Origin: Microcaldota archaeon
GTDB taxonomy: Archaea > Micrarchaeota > Micrarchaeia > Anstonellales > Bilamarchaeaceae
Direction of reading: 5' to 3'
Length of the DNA stretch: 64,000 bases
NCBI GenBank assembly: GCA_016212525.1
Contig: JACRGD010000010.1
Span: 186,001-250,000, forward strand
Made by a program: the position numbers and the translations under genes
Shown: one piece after another, positions 60,596 through 64,000 of the stretch
Position numbering within the stretch: position 1 is the stretch's first letter
Layout of the letters: every line of letters begins with the position of its first letter
Notes under the pieces: model-generated
What the model was told of the DNA's origin: nothing
Seen by the model: the letters and a program-made list of their open reading frames with translations, nothing else
The model's database searches: none

Positions 60596-61872
60596 CTGTC
60601 GCAACCGGGGGCATCTAGGTTCACAAAACATTCCATCTCGTGCTTTAGTCTTTGATTTGTTTCAAGAGGGATCAAAGGGCGTACACGCGCAACCATTGCA
60701 TTACGTGCCTGATCGTTTGGATCATTAATAGGAATGAAACGAGGGTCATTAAGTTCATCAAAAGCACTGGATCTAAGAGCCTGAACTTCGACATCTTCAT
60801 TACCATTAGTTCTTCTTATGAACTCTGCCAAGTGATCGGCCTCAGCACGACCGAAAATAGAGTGAATTGCATCGCGATATTCGTTCAACAAATGATCCGT
60901 ATCTCGAGCAGAGGCAGTAAGCTTCATCTGCAACCATGGAACGGCACTCATGTCCCAACGTTCACCAAGGAAATCTACTGATATATGCCTCACCTCTTCA
61001 GATGGATCATTGAGGTGAGCCCGGACAGTATTAATGAAACCAGCAGGGTGCATACGAATTATCGCATCAAGCCCAATGGCACGAATATTAGGATCGTTCG
61101 AAGAGAGAGCAGCATTGAAATATGGAAATACCTCATTATCATTTGGACGAACATATCTTAAGATTGAAAGCGAGTCTGCACGAACCTCTGGAGGCATCGT
61201 AGCACCCTGATATCGGAGCAACGCAGTGCGAAGACATGGATAACCACCATTGATAGCACCAAATAAGATTGGGAATTCCGGAGAGGTTGGAAGCCCAGTT
61301 GTAGAACCTACGTGATCTGACCGGCGAGCAAGTTGTGCAGAATTCCAGGTGTGAAGCTGGACAGTTAATTCTGATTCTAAACTGTCCAAGACGCCAAGAT
61401 ACTGACGGTCTCGAGAGACAACAATAGGAGTACCGGGAGTCGGAGGCATTTTGATTTCCATAATTCGATCATGAACTTGTCTTGGAACTCCAGAAACAGG
61501 ATTAGGAATATTAGTGCATGCAAAAGGCTGAGTTTCGAAGGGGGAACGATTGGATCGACCAGAAACCAAATCAACAGATTCGGAATCTGATCCAGAAGAG
61601 GCAGGTGCAAAAGTCGTCCATGAAGGATTCGAAGGACGAACAACATCAGTTATCTTGGAACATGTGCCAGTAATAGCCGCATAACCGATAGCACCGGCAA
61701 AGAGCGCCCGAAGAAAACGATCACGGGAATTTGTATCATCGCTCGCTGTCCTGACATCTTCAACTAAAAGAGCAGACTGACGGGCAAGAAATGGAAAACC
61801 TTTCATAACGACAGATTTGGCTATAGATAAACCATTAGCAAGAGTAGGGTGTTTTTCTGCGAATTTTGCCAT
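60592..61872 (-). CDS. Membrane-anchored HEAT-repeat protein A
   Basis: This protein of about 426 residues has one hydrophobic stretch near residue 58 (FLRALFAGAIGYAAITG), a Ser/Pro-rich linker and then several helical pairs typical of HEAT repeats (VRADSLSILRYVRPNDNEVF, IRAIGLDAIIRMHPAGFI, EVRHISVDFLGERW). It is paralogous to the next gene upstream, sharing repeat order and the LSILRYV / LSVLRFV pattern. ATG 61872 lies about 25 bases after a TATA box within TATGTTTAAATATGTTT, shared with the paralog. It probably acts as a membrane scaffold; the partner is unknown. Confidence 0.6.
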   Translation of the reverse strand: MAKFAEKHPTLANGLSIAKSVVMKGFPFLARQSALLVEDVRTASDDTNSRDRFLRALFAGAIGYAAITGTCSKITDVVRPSNPSWTTFAPASSGSDSESVDLVSGRSNRSPFETQPFACTNIPNPVSGVPRQVHDRIMEIKMPPTPGTPIVVSRDRQYLGVLDSLESELTVQLHTWNSAQLARRSDHVGSTTGLPTSPEFPILFGAINGGYPCLRTALLRYQGATMPPEVRADSLSILRYVRPNDNEVFPYFNAALSSNDPNIRAIGLDAIIRMHPAGFINTVRAHLNDPSEEVRHISVDFLGERWDMSAVPWLQMKLTASARDTDHLLNEYRDAIHSIFGRAEADHLAEFIRRTNGNEDVEVQALRSSAFDELNDPRFIPINDPNDQARNAMVARVRPLIPLETNQRLKHEMECFVNLDAPGCDS

Positions 61873-61890
61873 ATTAGTAGATCTGCTTAG

Positions 61891-61907
61891 AAACATATTT
61901 AAACATA
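61891..61907 (-). promoter_or_regulatory. Shared promoter motif of the HEAT-repeat gene pair (copy 1)
   Basis: TATGTTTAAATATGTTT on the minus strand is repeated exactly before the paralog at 63190-63206. It contains a TATA-like core about 25 bases from the start of gene A, so it is a likely promoter with common control. Confidence 0.5.
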
Positions 61908-61931
61908 TCAAACGACACCAGATCAGTAAAA

Positions 61932-63164
61932 TTAGTCATCTTGAGAAGGAGTAGAGTCAGAAACAGAACCAGTAGAAAGAAATCCGTTAATTCTCGCAGT
62001 TAAATCACGATCTGGTTCACCACTTAAGAGTTCTGCACGAATTCTTTGACGAACATCCTGATAACGAGAATCATCATTAAGTTCGATTGCCTTGCGAATG
62101 ATTGCTCCAAATGCATAGGAACGTGCAGATCGATAATCTTCATCAGAAGCATTAGAACGGGTTTCAAGAACGAATCGGAATAGAGAATCCAGATCTGAAC
62201 GATCCAAAATCGACTCGATGGCTTCCTGAGTTCGATTGATTTGACTATCCAGTGCCGCATCTGCGCTCCCCGAGCGAATCGAAACGATGTTGCCAAGAAG
62301 CAACATTGCATCGGGCAGTGTTCCCTGAGAGCCCAGATAAGAAACGATGGCGCTTCGAACAGCCTTAGAGCTGCCCGAAAGGTGAGAACGAACAAATGAG
62401 AGGGCAGCGGGGGAGTGGGCATATTGAAGGCCGGAGACCGAAACTGCAACGATATGATCGTCCGGAGAATTCAGACCTAACGTGAATGCGCTTTGGGCAG
62501 ATTGATCCTCTGGAGAAACGAAGCGCAGAACAGAGAGAGCATGATAACGAACATCAATTGGAACAGTGGATGCAGTATAAGAAATCATCGCCCGAGTAAG
62601 ACACGAATATGAAGCTCGGATTTGTCCAAATGAAGAGGGAAGTTCGCCCACGGAAGAGAGGGCATTAGAATCAGGATCTCCAATGTCCGGATCCAGCGCC
62701 ATCAAACGACGATGAACATTAAATTCTTGCCGCAACCTATCATTAAGAGTGGCAACGCTCAAGAGCAAAGAAGGATCATTCGGAATCGAACCGTTCACTG
62801 GCCCACGGATCTGAACAATCAGACGTGAGATAGACGGATCAATTCCTGATACCGCAGAAGGACATGCGATGGGAAACTGGTCAACTGAGGCAACAGATCC
62901 TTGAGTAATGGCAGGTCGAGCACTTGTAGTAGATCCGGATTCCCGATAAGTAAAAAGATAAGTACCAAAAACACATGTAGATGCAAGTACTCCTGCACAT
63001 AACCCCAGAGAAGTGACTCGGACAAAACGAGAGCGGGCAAACGAATCCGTGCGTGCATCAGAGATATCAGAACCAAGAAGAGCGACACTGCGAAAGAAAC
63101 GTGAAGAAGTAGAAGCGGCAGAAGGAGCATGAATAGTAGAAACAATCTTGGGTTCAGGACTCAT
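61932..63164 (-). CDS. Membrane-anchored HEAT-repeat protein B
   Basis: This protein of about 410 residues has a hydrophobic helix near residue 48 (VTSLGLCAGVLASTCVFGTYLF), then a linker and HEAT-like repeats (VRYHALSVLRFVSPEDQSA, VSVSGLQYAHSPAALSFV, AVRSAIVSYLG). It is the paralog of protein A, in the same order and orientation, which points to tandem duplication followed by strong divergence. ATG 63164 is preferred over the in-frame start at 63191, which lies inside the promoter motif. Confidence 0.6.
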   Translation of the reverse strand: MSPEPKIVSTIHAPSAASTSSRFFRSVALLGSDISDARTDSFARSRFVRVTSLGLCAGVLASTCVFGTYLFTYRESGSTTSARPAITQGSVASVDQFPIACPSAVSGIDPSISRLIVQIRGPVNGSIPNDPSLLLSVATLNDRLRQEFNVHRRLMALDPDIGDPDSNALSSVGELPSSFGQIRASYSCLTRAMISYTASTVPIDVRYHALSVLRFVSPEDQSAQSAFTLGLNSPDDHIVAVSVSGLQYAHSPAALSFVRSHLSGSSKAVRSAIVSYLGSQGTLPDAMLLLGNIVSIRSGSADAALDSQINRTQEAIESILDRSDLDSLFRFVLETRSNASDEDYRSARSYAFGAIIRKAIELNDDSRYQDVRQRIRAELLSGEPDRDLTARINGFLSTGSVSDSTPSQDD

Positions 63165-63189
63165 GTAAATACATAAAATATATGTCTGC

Positions 63190-63206
63190 AAACATATTTA
63201 AACATA
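63190..63206 (-). promoter_or_regulatory. Shared promoter motif of the HEAT-repeat gene pair (copy 2)
   Basis: The same 17-base motif as at 61891-61907, placed about 26-40 bases before ATG 63164. ATATGT and ACATAT at 63179-63196 also form an inverted repeat next to it. Confidence 0.45.
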
Positions 63207-63302
63207 GTAAGCAACATAAAAGCAACACAACATCATTTAAAAACACTCAAAAAATAGAAATATAAAGGAAAGGAAACAGGAATCAAGAGAAGAAGTGAAC
63301 TC

Positions 63303-64000
63303 ATGATAAAACTAGAACTCGATAAAAAGAGGATATTAGTAAAAGAACAATCAGACGTATCTTCACTATCAAACGGCCATTATGGGCAGATGAAAAAAGG
63401 GATCATAGAATTAACGTCCGAAGAAGCAATGTACATAATGGACATAAGAAATGGCAGGGCATTTGACAATAAGGGCAATGAGTATGGATTCAACCAGCTT
63501 GTCGAAAAGTTCGCAAAGAGAAAAAAAATACTTGCAAGATATCTGACATATAAAGACTGGAGAGACAAAGGACTCGTCTTAAGGCCTATAGAAGAAAGAG
63601 AAGGAAGCTATGGCAGAACGACCCGCAAAACTTATGAAGCTACAGAATTCAAACTAAACAAATTCTCAGTTGAGGGCCTCTTTTTTCCAGATGACCTGAT
63701 AACCATAATAGACGATCAGGAAAGTGGAAAGGCACTCTATGAACAAAATTGGATAGGCCAGTTTGGAACATACAAAGCAGCACATCGGGGCAAAATCTCG
63801 AAGCTAGACATCTATGAGACATTATTTCTCATGCGACAGGGCAACCTGAGTCTCAAGAACGAGAAAGAAAAGGAAGTCGAAAAAATCGCCAAGAAACGAA
63901 TCCGATTTTTCGAAGATATGTACAGTGTCTATGAAGACTGGAGATCTAGAGGTTATGTAATCAAAACAGGATTTAAATTCGGAACGCATTTTCGAATATA
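63303..64000 (+). CDS. endA: tRNA-splicing endonuclease, multi-unit type (partial)
   Basis: The visible 232 residues hold two successive EndA-type units. The first (about 1-95) ends in ARYLTYKDWRDKGLVLRP and the second (from about 115) reaches YSVYEDWRSRGYVIKTGFKFGTHFRI at the window edge. The catalytic Tyr, His and Lys region should follow outside. Two units before the catalytic end fit the ARMAN-type three-unit (epsilon) enzyme, which forms a homodimer and accepts non-canonical intron sites. This matches the T-loop and D-arm introns in this window. The start ATG 63303 follows GAAGTGA. Confidence 0.88.
   Translation, partial: MIKLELDKKRILVKEQSDVSSLSNGHYGQMKKGIIELTSEEAMYIMDIRNGRAFDNKGNEYGFNQLVEKFAKRKKILARYLTYKDWRDKGLVLRPIEEREGSYGRTTRKTYEATEFKLNKFSVEGLFFPDDLITIIDDQESGKALYEQNWIGQFGTYKAAHRGKISKLDIYETLFLMRQGNLSLKNEKEKEVEKIAKKRIRFFEDMYSVYEDWRSRGYVIKTGFKFGTHFRI

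Noticed and set aside
1-64000. CRISPR arrays, prophage, toxin-antitoxin or restriction systems
   Set aside because: No regularly spaced repeats, integrases, structural phage genes, paired small toxin genes or methyltransferase-nuclease pairs were seen. The NikR-like protein is a full-length metal regulator, not an antitoxin.

Overview
The window is archaeal and most probably comes from a small-genome DPANN archaeon of the Micrarchaeota (ARMAN-like) or a close relative. Archaeal markers include a family D DNA polymerase small subunit, DnaG and Csl4 of the exosome, RNA polymerase subunits D and L, aEF-1 beta, the aCPSF1 termination nuclease, deoxyhypusine synthase, cupin phosphoglucose isomerase, Sec61 beta, intron-bearing tRNAs and many near-leaderless genes with TATA boxes about 25 bases upstream. 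The lineage is inferred from gene content, very compact spacing and a three-unit tRNA-splicing endonuclease at the right edge. No phylogeny could be run. I see no insertion sequence, CRISPR array or prophage.

Layout. Positions 1-579 hold the end of an unrecognised helical protein. Positions 678-9883 hold a complete aromatic amino acid operon: DAHP synthase, AroB, a trifunctional AroD-AroE-AroK fusion, AroA, AroC, chorismate mutase-prephenate dehydratase, prephenate dehydrogenase and an aminotransferase. It is preceded by a 38-codon reading frame with 9 Phe codons plus Tyr and Trp. Its last aromatic codons overlap a terminator-like hairpin, so it looks like a ribosome-sensed attenuator. Positions 9951-21185 hold a membrane-anchored tandem AAA+ ATPase, pyrophosphatase, aCPSF1, proteasome beta subunit, a P-type ATPase and an FKBP lipoprotein. 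Positions 21203-29127 hold tRNA-Trp, PyrF, NnrD, two deoxyhypusine synthase paralogs and Pol D small subunit. Positions 30358-43288 are largely information processing (S13-S4-S11-RpoD; M5-like Toprim-DnaG-Csl4-RpoL; S15-S1e-NAC). Positions 43298-64000 mix RtcA, a 2-oxoacid:ferredoxin oxidoreductase, MetAP, a NikR-like regulator, secreted proteins, orphan proteins and EndA.

The two most striking features are the attenuator and the tRNA genes. Four of six tRNAs (Trp, Arg-GCG, Arg-TCG, Leu-TAA) carry an extra intron in the T loop between positions 59 and 60, and three of these introns share clear sequence. tRNA-Trp and tRNA-Leu(TAA) carry a third intron in the D arm. The EndA gene at the right edge belongs to the type known to accept such non-canonical introns.

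A set of orphan or poorly conserved proteins (14327, 29117, 33349, 39690, 47928, 53437, 60592, 61932) is scattered singly between housekeeping genes. Two compact structured RNAs of unknown family lie at 35711-35797 and about 44815-44996.
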